From assembly GCA_951799405.1 (NCBI GenBank), contig OX637345.1:5518001-5582000 (forward strand): a stretch of 64,000 bases of DNA, read 5' to 3'. Of the stretch, positions 10,885 to 20,498 are shown one piece after another. The position numbers were made by a program, and so were the translations under genes. This DNA is from Agapetus fuscipes (lineage: Eukaryota > Arthropoda > Insecta > Trichoptera > Glossosomatidae). Positions within the stretch are counted from its first letter, which is position 1, and the number at the start of each line of letters is the position of its first letter. The notes beneath the pieces are model-generated. The model ran no database searches, was not told where the DNA came from, and saw only the letters and a program-made list of their open reading frames with translations.

Positions 10885-12852
10885 GAAGACCTCGCCAACA
10901 TGAAAGAGAAGATGAACGAGAATCTCACAACCCTGAAGGGAGAAATGGAGGAGAAGATGACAGCCCTGAAGGGGGAAATGGAGACTCGGATGTCAAATCT
11001 GGAGGTACATCTGCGTGCCGAGCTGGCCGACAAGGGCCAGATGGAGTCCACCAGAATATCCCCCAAAAGCCTTCACGACGAGACCGACCAGGGATGCTCA
11101 ACTCCAACCAGGGTCACTAGAGGGGATGATGACCCTTCGCTGGCGAAGCACAACCTCCCGACCTTCGACGGGAAGACGTCGTGGGAGGAGTATTTGACCC
11201 ACTTTGAAACGGCTGCCATGATGGGAGCCTGGAGCCAGCAGAAGAAGGCTTCGGTTCTCAGCCTGTCGCTCCGAGGAGACGCTCTCAGGGTTCTGCAGGC
11301 CATACCCCTGGACAACCGTGGTGACTTTGGGCAGCTGAAGCAGCGCTTGGATATGCGCTATGGCCACAAGTGCCTGGAGCAGCTGTACAAGTCGCAGCTG
11401 AACACAAGGGTGCAGAAGCCCAACGAGAGCCTCCAGGAGTTTGAGATGGACATCGTCCACCTAGTACGAGACGCTTACCCGACATTCCCTGATGACATCT
11501 GCGAGAGCTTGGCAGTGGACAAGTTCCTGAACGGATTGAGAGAATGGGAGACGCAGCAAGCAGTGAAGCTGGCTCTTCCGAAGACGTTGAACGAGGTGCT
11601 AAGCCGAGCTCTCGAATTTGAGGCTGTCAAACAGTCCATCAGGGGCCACGCCAGGGTTTGTGCAATCAAGGCAGAGGAGGTCAAACTACCTACAACCGAG
11701 GAAATAATAGAAAAAGTGCTTCAGCAACTTGAGCCAACGAGACAGAAGGCGCACTGCTGGACGTGTGGCCAGCAAGGACACCTGAGCGCGAGGTGCCCAA
11801 AGTCTCAAGGACCGGAGAAATTGGAAGACGACCGCAAGGATGTAGAGACCACCATGGAGATGAACAAACGGCTGAGGAAACAGCTCCAGGATGCCGAGAG
11901 AAAGGTCAAAGTCATGGAGACGGAGAACAGGCAGCTGACGAAGAACTTGGCCAGCAGTGAAAGGGTCCGGCGAACAGCGGAGGCCGAGAGGGACGAGTTG
12001 CACGAGACTGTGCTGAGCCTGGAGAGACAGAACAAGGGGCTTAAGACTAAGCTCCAGCAGCTGGAAGCTGGGCAGGGGCCCAGGACGAAGGACACCATCG
12101 CCAACCTGGAGTCCAAGATCAGCAACACCAAGGAGGCGGGAGCTCGAATGAAGGATAACCACCGGCCAACTCAAAGAGCAAAGTGGTCAAACAATGACCA
12201 GCCCGCCCAGAGAGTACAAAAATGCGTCGCATCCAAAGAAGCGCCCCTGTTTGAGACGTTCTGGAGCAAGGTGCAAGAGGGACAGAAGTTTCGCCATGGA
12301 GTGACCACAGAAGTCCACAAGGACTTATTTGAGGTCACTAGGGACCACACACTGGCATGCAGTGTACCGGAAGATCTAGATATGTCTAGAGGAATTGCAC
12401 GGGTCTTCCGATACAAATTCGGAGAACCGCAACCCTCGAGCAGCCCGCAAGGAAGAGCTCTGAGACTACCGAAGGGGCGTCAACAAGCATACTGCCTGGT
12501 TGTCCCGGATTCCAGCAACCTGGAAGAGGACTACAAGGCATTGTGGGACGGCCTTGTTGAGCTGCGTGACTACATGTTGGAGGATCAGCAGGCGCGTCTG
12601 GCAATACCGAAGATGGGTGGCGGCCGCGCTAATCGAGACTGGCGGATAATCCGGAGTATGATTGAAGCAGTGTTCTCGGGAGTCGGCATCAGCGTCATGG
12701 TGTGCTGCGAGCAAGCGCAGCCGAGAGCCAGTGGGGAGAAATCCGTGGACTGCCACTTCTTCCTGACCACAGGGTGTCGACGTGGATCAGCATGCCCCTA
12801 CCTACACAGAGTCAAGACTGTTCCGGGACGAAACAGTCTAGGTGGGGGGTAG
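10885..12852 (+). CDS. Gag-like gene, 3' part: capsid, CCHC, macro domain, CCCH finger
   Basis: Numbered from the ATG at 10900 (650 codons). Residues ~1-50: coiled coil continuing the 5' part. Residues ~86-245: Ty3-type capsid (LPTFDGKTSWEEYL near the start). CCHC zinc knuckle at C286, C289, H294, C299. Residues ~303-410: long charged coiled coil. Residues ~468-603: macro domain of the TARG1/ALC1-like type, with SVPEDLDMSRGIA, FRYKFG, AIPKMGGG and a terminal hydrophobic strand. CCCH finger C618-x7-C626-x5-C632-x3-H636. The TAG at 12850-12852 abuts the 3' LTR. By-eye alignment puts Pro536 and Ala577 where TARG1 has its catalytic Lys and Asp, so ADP-ribose binding without hydrolysis is plausible. 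In the unbroken element this is the C-terminal 655 codons of one protein; in this copy translation would need its own start. No pol gene follows. Confidence 0.85.
   Translation, partial: EDLANMKEKMNENLTTLKGEMEEKMTALKGEMETRMSNLEVHLRAELADKGQMESTRISPKSLHDETDQGCSTPTRVTRGDDDPSLAKHNLPTFDGKTSWEEYLTHFETAAMMGAWSQQKKASVLSLSLRGDALRVLQAIPLDNRGDFGQLKQRLDMRYGHKCLEQLYKSQLNTRVQKPNESLQEFEMDIVHLVRDAYPTFPDDICESLAVDKFLNGLREWETQQAVKLALPKTLNEVLSRALEFEAVKQSIRGHARVCAIKAEEVKLPTTEEIIEKVLQQLEPTRQKAHCWTCGQQGHLSARCPKSQGPEKLEDDRKDVETTMEMNKRLRKQLQDAERKVKVMETENRQLTKNLASSERVRRTAEAERDELHETVLSLERQNKGLKTKLQQLEAGQGPRTKDTIANLESKISNTKEAGARMKDNHRPTQRAKWSNNDQPAQRVQKCVASKEAPLFETFWSKVQEGQKFRHGVTTEVHKDLFEVTRDHTLACSVPEDLDMSRGIARVFRYKFGEPQPSSSPQGRALRLPKGRQQAYCLVVPDSSNLEEDYKALWDGLVELRDYMLEDQQARLAIPKMGGGRANRDWRIIRSMIEAVFSGVGISVMVCCEQAQPRASGEKSVDCHFFLTTGCRRGSACPYLHRVKTVPGRNSLGGG
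12840..12852 (+). other. Polypurine tract overlapping the Gag stop
   Basis: AGGTGGGGGGTAG lies directly against the 3' LTR, where the plus-strand primer of LTR elements is expected. It also encodes the last glycines and the stop codon of the gene, so there is no 3' untranslated spacer. Confidence 0.65.
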
Positions 12853-13325
12853 TGTTATGTAAATATAAATATTGAAATAAGTATGGGTAGTTATAGTTAT
12901 AAGAGTCCTCATAGGTAAAGGTAGGTAGGATCGATAATTGTGTATAAGTGTAGAATTCTCTAGGCTAAGTAGGTACTTGTTATAATTATAGGAATTCTGT
13001 ATTACATTTGTAGGTAGGATTTTGGTTGTATCTCTAGGTAGTACGTGAAGCGTCGAGAAGTAATAATTACTCTGGAACCGTCTGGCGACTTTAGTTCTGG
13101 ATCATACTGCTCTGAAGAGTATAAAGGTGCGAATGGCCTGCAGAGCGGGGCAGTATCATAGCGACTAACAAACACATCGAAGCCATCTGATCAGTGAACC
13201 GAAACCAATGGAATAATCGAGAAAGTAGTGTGAAAATAAATTTTGTAACTGTGTAAAATAAATAACTATTGAAGAAGACCTGTGTATTTTTAATTTGAAG
13301 ACAATTGAACCCTAATTTCGTAACA
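12853..13325 (+). repeat. 3' LTR of element A
   Basis: 473 bp, the partner of 6592-7064; one difference seen (12918 A). Followed by ATAT, the second target-site copy. Confidence 0.92.
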
Positions 13326-13620
13326 ATATAAGTAATAATTGTATTGGAAGCTTTTGGAATATCATAGACGCTTCCAGACGAAATTAAGCCTAGAAAGTTT
13401 GATTGTTATAGCTATAAAAGGCGTAAATCGCCTGCAAATAGTTCAGTCTCCAAATACTATTATCCGTTACAGGCCAAGTCAGCGAAAGTCAACCATACAT
13501 GTGAATTGTAAAATAAATTGTGAACTAAAATAAATTAATTTAAAATAAATCTCCGGCAGTTTTAATCAAGAAGACCAATAGTTTAAATTTGAAAAACATT
13601 AGAACCCTAAAAACACTACA

Positions 13621-14105
13621 ATATTATTTTGTTCTTCTAGCTTCACATCGTCTCTCAGCTCGCACTTCTTTTCTTCACACTCTGTCAGTGTGACTTTTAA
13701 AAAATAGTACCGACAATAGTCGAATAGTATTTTCTTGTATTGGAACCGTGTTCTCTCACAATGTCCCTTTATTTATCTGGCATTAAGAAATGTGAATTGT
13801 GGGTGTCGAACATTGAGCTTAAATATACTGGAGTCGAAACAATTTTGTCGCAAGTAGACACTGTATCCATTTCAACATGCTTCAACTCAAAAATTCGTTA
13901 GTTAGAAAGAGAGCAATAACACAACCATTTTTTGTATGTGTGTGCATTAAAAAATTGTTATGCAACACCTACCATATAAGTGAAAGCTTGGAAACGTAAT
14001 ACTCTGAGTGTCAACACACTGTCATGAGGCAAGAGGTACTTCTGGTACTTTTCTGCATTTCCAGCATTACTTGTATGTTTTTACTGCGCGGAAATTATTC
14101 AACTG
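13621..14105. other. No gene seen
   Basis: AT-rich spacer. The segment near 13850-13885 (GTAGACACTGTATCC) weakly resembles 63200-63240. Nothing else recognised. Confidence 0.35.
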
Positions 14106-14107
14106 AA

Positions 14108-14420
14108 GTGATTAGCGTAAGGCCGGTCCCCTTACCTGTAAAAATAAACAGTTCCACATGCGAAACCCTTCGGGGATAACACGTCAAGAAGTTACACTAT
14201 ATATGTAGCTTAGTTGCGTTGCGTTGTTGCGTTTGTGGTGTTTGACACCTCTATAATTAACAGCTCTGGTTGAGATGTAAGAAAGATTGGTCACCAAAGA
14301 TCCATCCAGCCTTGGACAAACTGGGTCTTGCTTTAGAATTGGCTCTTTCTATATAGCGACGACCAGGCTCTCAGAGGGCTCTAGAGGTGTGATTCACACA
14401 AAAGCAGCGCTTATCAAATA
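14108..14420 (+). mobile_element. SINE fragments: family B tail, then family A tail
   Basis: 14108-14230 (GTAAGGCCGGTCCCCTTACC to GTAGCTTAGTTGCG) matches the body of the family B SINE at 53875-54176. 14270-14420 (GGTCACCAAAGATCCATCC, AACTGGGTCTTGC, GCGACGACCAGGCTC) matches the body of the family A SINE at 63268-63590. Neither has its tRNA-like head. Confidence 0.6.
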
Positions 14421-14439
14421 AATAATTATATTTTTAGTT

Positions 14440-14680
14440 TACAATTTTTTTTTGAAGGAATTCAAAGAAAACACTGTTTATTTTCACTCAAATATATTTA
14501 AAAATATTAAAATCTTTAAATAAATTACAAACGCGTTTCGACCTAGTGATGATGACCTACTAGGTCGAAACGCGTTTGTAATTTATTTAAAGATTTTAAT
14601 CTTTTTAAATATATTTGAGTGAAAATAAACAGTGTTTTCTTTGAATTCCTTCAAAAAAAAAAAAAAAATTGTAAACTAAA
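14440..14680. repeat. Long near-perfect palindrome with hammerhead-like centre
   Basis: Arms of about 100 bp: the left starts near TTTTTTTGAAGGAATTC, and the right ends GAATTCCTTCAAAAAAA after the same sequence inverted. The unpaired centre is only about 10 bp. The plus strand over the centre reads GTGATGA, stem GACC/GGTC, GAAA (14547-14570), a hammerhead core with the first base changed. Head-to-head Penelope-type termini would produce this. Confidence 0.7.
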
Positions 14681-15093
14681 CATTATGAATTTTCACAGTG
14701 TTAATACACAAACAATACAAAATATAATTATATTTTTAATTATTTAAAAATTCAAATGGATACAACATAGGTTTAATTCCCTTATTTCATTATTATTAAT
14801 TATATTTTTATTATTTTACAAGGCCGTTAGCTAGTTTCGTATCCACCAATACGTCGGCAAACTCAACGGTGTCGGCAGAGCTACGAATGGTGTGAACGTA
14901 TCGGAATAAACGACCTATAAATCAATCTATGGCCGCACCACACTTTCTATCCACGCCCAATACAGGGAACAATCTATTGCATGGGGTTTTTTTCGTTTTC
15001 CCATTTGAAATAGTTGAATTTCAACGCTGCATATCATACAAAACAGATTTAGATTTGAGTCATTGCACATCTTCTTCTTCTGTTTTAATCCTA

Positions 15094-15415
15094 GGATGTG
15101 AAAGTAAAGGTACAACAATTTGTGATGAGAAGTTTTGGACATGTGGAAGGAATGGATCATAAAAGACTTACAAAGTGTGTATATAGAGGATTTTTGAAAG
15201 GGAAAAGAGGAAAGGGAAGACTGAGAAAAGTATGGTTTGGATTGGGTTGGTGAAATTGTGAAAGAATGAGATATCACAGCGAATGTAAAAGAAGGAAATG
15301 TATGAAAAAGGGTATGGATAAGAATAAGTTGAAAGAGGTATGCCAGGATAATAAAAAATGGAGGTAAACCTGCAGTGGCTTCAGCCACCCCTAGCGGAAT
15401 GGCGACAGAGTTACA
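15094..15415 (+). pseudogene. RTE-like LINE family 2, 3' coding fragment
   Basis: Decayed plus-strand remains of the C-terminal tail seen in RTE reverse transcriptases: FGHVE, GKRGKGRLRKVW and KRRKCMKK-like pieces in shifting frames. It ends with GCCACCCCTAGCGGAATGGC and a GTTACAGTTACA tail. Related copies are at 30130-30330, 41605-41920 and 46335-46785. Confidence 0.6.
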
Positions 15416-15506
15416 GTTACAATACTCTCCATCTTGTCTTATATTTTTGTATTTTTTTTCTCATTTCTACCATTCTTTGACTTATAAGCTGGAATGAATT
15501 TCTTGA

Positions 15507-15740
15507 CTTATATTTAAGATTGGTATGAGGCTGTCTTCCCATATTGTAAAAATCTGTTCACAGAACCGATGTCACTCATGGTTCAGGAAAGGTTGGCTAG
15601 AGTTGCAGGGCTTATGTTTATTTGAGATTTGGTTTTATTTGTTGTAAGTTCACATACGGCATGTGTAAGCGCGAACTTATACTTATGGGAATACATTTAA
15701 TATTAATCTTAATGTAATATATCTTTGCAACTAAGATTAT
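15507..15740 (+). repeat. CTTGACTTATAGG module, plus copy
   Basis: Diverged full-length copy from TTTCTTGACTTATATTTAAG to GCAACTAAGATTATCG. Confidence 0.65.
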
Positions 15741-16675
15741 CGATTATATGTAAGAGCAAAATTGTACACGGTAGTTTTTGTTTTAAAAAATAAAACATTA
15801 CAAATTTAATAGATTGATAATTGATACATCACTATACGCTACAAAAATCGCTACCAAGCTACACATGTAGCGTAACTTCTTGCCGCATTTTTCCCGAAGG
15901 CTTTTTATGGCCAAAATTCAATTATTTGGTTAAAAAAACCAATACAATGTTTTTTTTGTGAGTTGTTAGGACACACAAAATATAGAATAGACAGAGAAAA
16001 AGTAAGACATCAGCAGATTCAGGGCATGTAGCTACCCTGAACACTACAAGCAAGGCTCGTTTACGACATTTGCCAGTTACAACTGACACAGTAGATAGAC
16101 AAATAATAAAACACACCATCACTCAGACTGGAACTGTTCTAACCTCAATTGTTTGATATATTTCATATAGATTACCGAGTACAAATTTTAAGAAAAAATA
16201 CACTATCAACTCTCTTATTAATCAGTTAGCGCTTGTTTATCTTGTCTCCAACAGCGCTATTTCACATGAGCAAATTAATGTGTCCCAGCCAATGCAGTCC
16301 TTTATTGACCGAACCAAATCAACGTCCTGGTACAGATTATAGAATTCGGAGTTATATCGTCTTCGCCATATGTTTCTGTCCTTTATTGGACCATAAATAT
16401 GTCGAATTATTTTCCTTTCGAAGATGTTAAGAGAGCATATTAGTCATGTCTGGTCAGTGTCAGATCCGACTTTTTATTATTTAGGTACAATTAAAGAATA
16501 AATAAAAGGTATTATCTGGAAGATTTTTAAAGCAATTCGCAAACCTCAATAATCTATCAATACAAATTCAACAAAATTTTGAAAAAGCCATGGAAACGAG
16601 AAACCGTAAGTAAATATAGAAAATATACATATGCATGTATGTTGAAAGATTTCAAATTATGATTACGGTCGTTAG
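15741..16675. other. No gene seen
   Basis: AT-rich stretch of about 930 bp. A segment near 15855-15900 (GTAACTTCTTGCCGCATTTTTC) resembles the family B SINE end on the minus strand. No other support. Confidence 0.35.
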
Positions 16676-17030
16676 ACATTTTTAGGAATGAAATAAACGG
16701 ATTTTACTGACCGTGAAAAGAGAAGAACAATTTTCTCTACGTTTCGTCAGAGTCATATCCGACGTCTTCAGGAGGCGTGTGTATTCTACGAAGAAGAAAC
16801 ACGAACTGATGAATTGTTGTTTTTTGCTCGAGGTCGAAGGTTGTAGGTACATTTATTGACCTTCGGTGATGCATTCATAGATGTCGTGTTGTCGTATCAG
16901 TTAGTGTTTCTTCTTCGTAGAAGACACACGCCTCCTGAAGACGTCGGATGTGACTCTGACAAAACGCAGAGAAAATCGTTCTTCTCTTTCCACGGTCAGT
17001 AACATCCAAATTTTTCATTCCAAAAAATAT
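16676..17030. repeat. Foldback element with hammerhead-like cores in both arms
   Basis: Left arm ~16680-16815 and right arm ~16890-17025 are inverted copies (TTCTTCTTCGTAGAA, CGCCTCCTGAAGACGTCGG, AGAGAAGAACAATTTTC) around a ~75-bp loop. The right arm on the plus strand has CTGAAGA at 16935-16941, a stem, then AAAA in place of GAAA. The left arm on the minus strand has CTGAAGA at 16771-16765 and an intact GAAA at 16745-16742. Confidence 0.65.
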
Positions 17031-17545
17031 GTATGTATGTACCTATAATTTGCATTAACACTCAATCCATATTTTTTTGTAGGTGAATTTAAAAAAAATA
17101 CTCCTAACCTACAAACTTCGTATTGAATTGTAAAATCTATGTAAATTATTTTTAGAGTTCAACCCAAAAAAAATACATACAATGCCTATATTCTTTGTTT
17201 TGGAGATTTGACGTAATAGTTAGTTTCTTGTGGGTGCAATTTTTTTCGAAATAAAATATTACAAATATATTACATGAAAGGGAGTAGAACTTTGTTAGCC
17301 CGACTGTCGGACAATATTATATATTTCATCTTATTTCTCGGACAATCTTATCCGCAAAGGGGAACAAAGGAAACATTCTGTACGAAGCTGGGTCGGTCTT
17401 TTGGTGCGGTGATTGGCCCCCTCGTCCCATAGCTCAAAATTTCGCGTCAGGAGGCATGCACTGCGGATCTCCAGTAATCCTATTCTTCCTATTTCTTTAT
17501 TTGAACTCAAAATAGCTTACGTCTAGGTTATGGTCATCGATCATC
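17031..17545. other. No gene seen
   Basis: AT-rich sequence with a short ATGTATGTATGT run near 17030. Nothing else identified. Confidence 0.35.
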
Positions 17546-17551
17546 ATCGAT

Positions 17552-17806
17552 CGTTCCTTGACTTATAGGTTGGTATGCGGCTGACCACCCATGCTGTAAA
17601 AATGGTTCACTTTGCCAATGTCACCCCTGTCTCAGGGAAGGACGGCAAGAGTTGCAGGGTGTATGTCCATTTGAGATTTGGTTTTTATGTTGTAGGTTCA
17701 CATGAGGCATGTGCAAGCGCGAACTTGTACGTGTCTGGTTGTGAGAATGCATGTAATGTGAATCTCCAATGTAACATATCCTTGCAACTTAGATTAGATT
17801 AGATTA
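17552..17806 (+). repeat. CTTGACTTATAGG module, plus copy
   Basis: Complete copy from TTCCTTGACTTATAGGTTGG to the AGATTAGATTAGATTAGA tail. The short tandem tail instead of poly-A is typical of RTE-type 3' ends. Confidence 0.8.
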
Positions 17807-17914
17807 GATCAAAATAAAAAATAAAAAAAATCTTACAGCAATCATTTTGTATCAAATTATATATATTTTATTTTTCAACAAATTTTACGCATTGAAGATC
17901 CTTTCAGACAGATT

Positions 17915-18370
17915 GACTTAAAGGTTGGTATGAGGTTGACCATCCATACTGTAAAAAATGGTTCACATTGCCAATGTCATCCGTATTTCACGAAAGGTTG
18001 GAAAAAGTTGCAGGTGTTTATTCATTTGAGGTTTGTTTTTAATTTGTAACTAAATATTCAGCATTTGTAAACGCGAACTTACTCGTGTCTGTTTGTGGGC
18101 ATGCATTTGATATGAGTTTTGAATGTTAACATATCATATACGAGTTGCAAAACTTGAGTAAAGTAAAGTTTACGGAAAATATTAAAGAGTGATTTCTCCC
18201 AAAATCTGCCGTTTTTGTTTGTTTGATCTTGATTTTCTTTATCACTGTAACTCTTTTGCTAAGACCATAAAGTGCAAGAAACAAAAACGGCAGTTTTTGG
18301 GAGAAATCCCTCTTTAATATTTTCTGTAAACTTTACTTTTCTCAAGTTTTGCAACTCGTACTAAGGGTAC
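17915..18370 (+). repeat. Module copy truncated by palindromic MITE copy 2
   Basis: The module runs 17915-18136 and stops at CATATCATAT. MITE copy 2 of the AACGGCAGATTTTGG family occupies 18139-18370 with both arms clear. Confidence 0.7.
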
Positions 18371-18895
18371 TGGTAGGCGAAGATAAAAAAAATCTTCACC
18401 GAGTAGTTGAATCCCCTACTCTGAGGACTCCGCACACAGATATATGTGAAACGTCATCTTTAAGTTATCTAAAAAAAAACTCCACCATACAACAATGAAT
18501 TATTGACTATTTATTATTTATTGTTGACCTTGTAAGTATACGGAAGCATCTCTGCAAATGTAGATATTTTTTCAGGTCATCTCCCTTTTCAATGCCACTT
18601 CTGTGAAGCAGTAATATTATATTATGATATATCGGAGACACAGAAAGCAATAAAAAGAAAAGCTACAGAGAGAAAAAAAGCAACATAGATGTCTGGAAAA
18701 TATCTTCACAGTCTGTTCTTTTTATATTCCATGTCGTGTTTCTTTTTATACATCGAGAAAGTATAATTGTAATAGAACGAGCTTTGAAATACAAATATAA
18801 ACTTTATATTTTTATATTTTGAAAGCAATGGGTAGTCCACAAATTTTTTAAATTTCTTCTCTTGAAAGAGCGATTTAGTCTTCATTTTTTTTTTT
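18371..18895. other. No gene seen
   Basis: AT-rich. Short frames only, and no recognised repeat. Confidence 0.35.
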
Positions 18896-18899
18896 ATAT

Positions 18900-19235
18900 T
18901 TATGTTTAAATCTAAATCTAAGCTGCAAAGATGTGCATCATTTGAAATTCGTATTAAATGCATTCCCACAAGCAGACACGCATAATTTCGCGCTCACACA
19001 TGCCGCATGTGGACCTACAATATAAAAAACCCAATCTCAAATGAACATGTTTCCCTGTTTCAGGGAAGGTCGGTAAGAGTTGCAGGACTTATGTTCATTT
19101 GAGATTGGGTTTTTTATACTGTAGGTCCACATGCGGCATGTGTGAGCGCAAAATTATGCGTGTCTGCTTGTGGGAATGCATATAATATGCATCTCAAATG
19201 ATACATATCTTTGCAGCTTAGATTTAGATTTAGAG
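18900..19235. repeat. Two module copies head to head (foldback)
   Basis: Minus copy 18900-19048 and plus copy 19060-19235 share arms of about 140 bp in opposite orientation. Each keeps the CACATGCCGCATGTGG region and the AGATTTAGATTTA tail at the outside. The centre is CCCTGTTTCAGGGAAGGTC. Confidence 0.7.
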
Positions 19236-19700
19236 ATGTTCTTCGGCGTCCCTGAGGTCTTCACCCCTCAATCTTACCCTGTATGATAAGATGAAGGAGA
19301 CGGTACTTCTCATTTCTCATTATGTGACCGAAGTACATACGCTTTCCCTGATTATCGGGAATCTATTTTTTTTATTTACTATGAATGACGTCACATAGCC
19401 GAAGGATGTTTTGAATGCTCAGAGTCCATCGGAATTTATTTAAAAGAAAAAGGAATAAGATACAATTTAAGCTCAGTCTCTCGTAGTTTCTTTGTACAGT
19501 GTAGCAGTGAGTTGTTCCAGCTCCCATCTTGTTCCCTTGCAACAACTTGTTAAGGTTTTTGTCTCTCCGCTCCATTGGACAGACCCTACATTCTATTAAG
19601 AGTTGAGCTTGGTGCATTTAGGTGCATTCATGCTTACACTGACGCATAATTGCACACACAAAAGAAATGAAAAGAAACAAGACTTTTCTAGGGTTTTCTC
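19236..19700. other. No gene seen
   Basis: Possible decayed LINE sequence near 19245-19340 (CTTCACCCCTCAATCTTACC), which I cannot assign. Confidence 0.3.
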
Positions 19701-19704
19701 TCAT

Positions 19705-19930
19705 AATCTATAATCTAAGTTGCAAAGATATATGTATTAACATTTGAAATTCATATTAAATGCATGCTCACAAGCAGACACGTGTAAGTTCGCGCTTTCA
19801 AACGTTGAATGTGTGCTTACAAATTAAAACTAAACCCCAAATGAACATAAACACTCCAACTTTTGCCGACCCTCCCTGAAAGAGGGCTGACATTGGCAAA
19901 GTATGGGTGGTCAGTCTAAAACCAACAAGA
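19705..19930 (-). repeat. CTTGACTTATAGG module, minus copy
   Basis: Copy with the left tail ATCTAAGTTGCAAAGATAT. The first bases of the sense strand (CTTGACTTATAGG) are missing after TTGGTTTTAGACTGACC. Confidence 0.6.
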
Positions 19931-20498
19931 AAAAAGGTGCATTAATGTGAGAAACCCGTTTTAGCTTAAAATTACACTTATTTAGTTTTACATTTAAGGT
20001 ATCGAGACGTCTATTAAGTAATCTAATCTAATCTAATCTAAGCTGCAAAGATATATATCATTTAAGATTTATATTAAATGCATTCCCACAAGCAGATATG
20101 TATAATTTCGCGCTAACACATGTCGCATGTGGACCTACAATATAAAAACCCAATCTCAAATGAACATAAGCCTTGCAACTCTTGCCGTCCTTCCCTGAAA
20201 CAGGGGTGACATCGGCAAAGTGAACCATTTTTTACAGTATGGGTGGTCAGCTGCATACCAACCTATAAGTCAAGGAACATACATGAAAAATACATTTTTT
20301 AAATCAATAAATAATAATATAAACATGGACATAAAAAACTAAATCATAAAACCAATTTCACTTTAACAAACCCTAGCCGCCAACATCACAGATCAACCGC
20401 CATTTCTTTCTATCCTTGCATACTTCTTTCATTTCCTCCAGAGTCATAACCTTCTTCATACAAGCTCTTCTTTTATTATGACTCTGGATATTCCATTC

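Larger units (their letters stand above)
6592..13325 (+). mobile_element. Non-autonomous LTR retrotransposon, family A (Gag only)
   Basis: Two 473-bp LTRs (6592-7064 and 12853-13325) with TG...CA ends are flanked by ATAT (6588-6591 and 13326-13329). I see a single difference between them (6657 T versus 12918 A), which points to recent insertion. The interior has a primer-binding-site-like sequence, one long Gag-type gene and a polypurine tract; nothing resembles protease, reverse transcriptase, RNase H or integrase. Without the 2743-bp DNA transposon and its duplication the element would be about 3.98 kb. It must borrow pol functions from another element. The capsid type and 4-bp duplication suggest the Ty3/gypsy group. 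Confidence 0.9.
6482..13620 (+). mobile_element. Solo LTR, family B, split by LTR element A
   Basis: Left part 6482-6591 begins TGTTATGTAAATAG. Right part 13330-13620 ends ACCCTAAAAACACTACA. Removing the element at 6592-13325 and one ATAT leaves a ~400-bp sequence with TG...CA ends and ATAT on both sides (6478-6481 and 13621-13624). Its start and end resemble family A (TGTTATGTAAATA and GAACCCTAA), so the two families are related. No internal region is present, so I read it as a solo LTR. Confidence 0.7.

Noticed and set aside
11073..12770. Several long minus-strand and +1 frames over the Gag gene
   Set aside because: They are overlap shadows of a GC-richer true gene; no domain is visible in them.
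6592..13325. A complete infectious retrovirus-like element
   Set aside because: No protease, reverse transcriptase, integrase or envelope coding region exists between the LTRs; it is Gag-only and its gene is broken.
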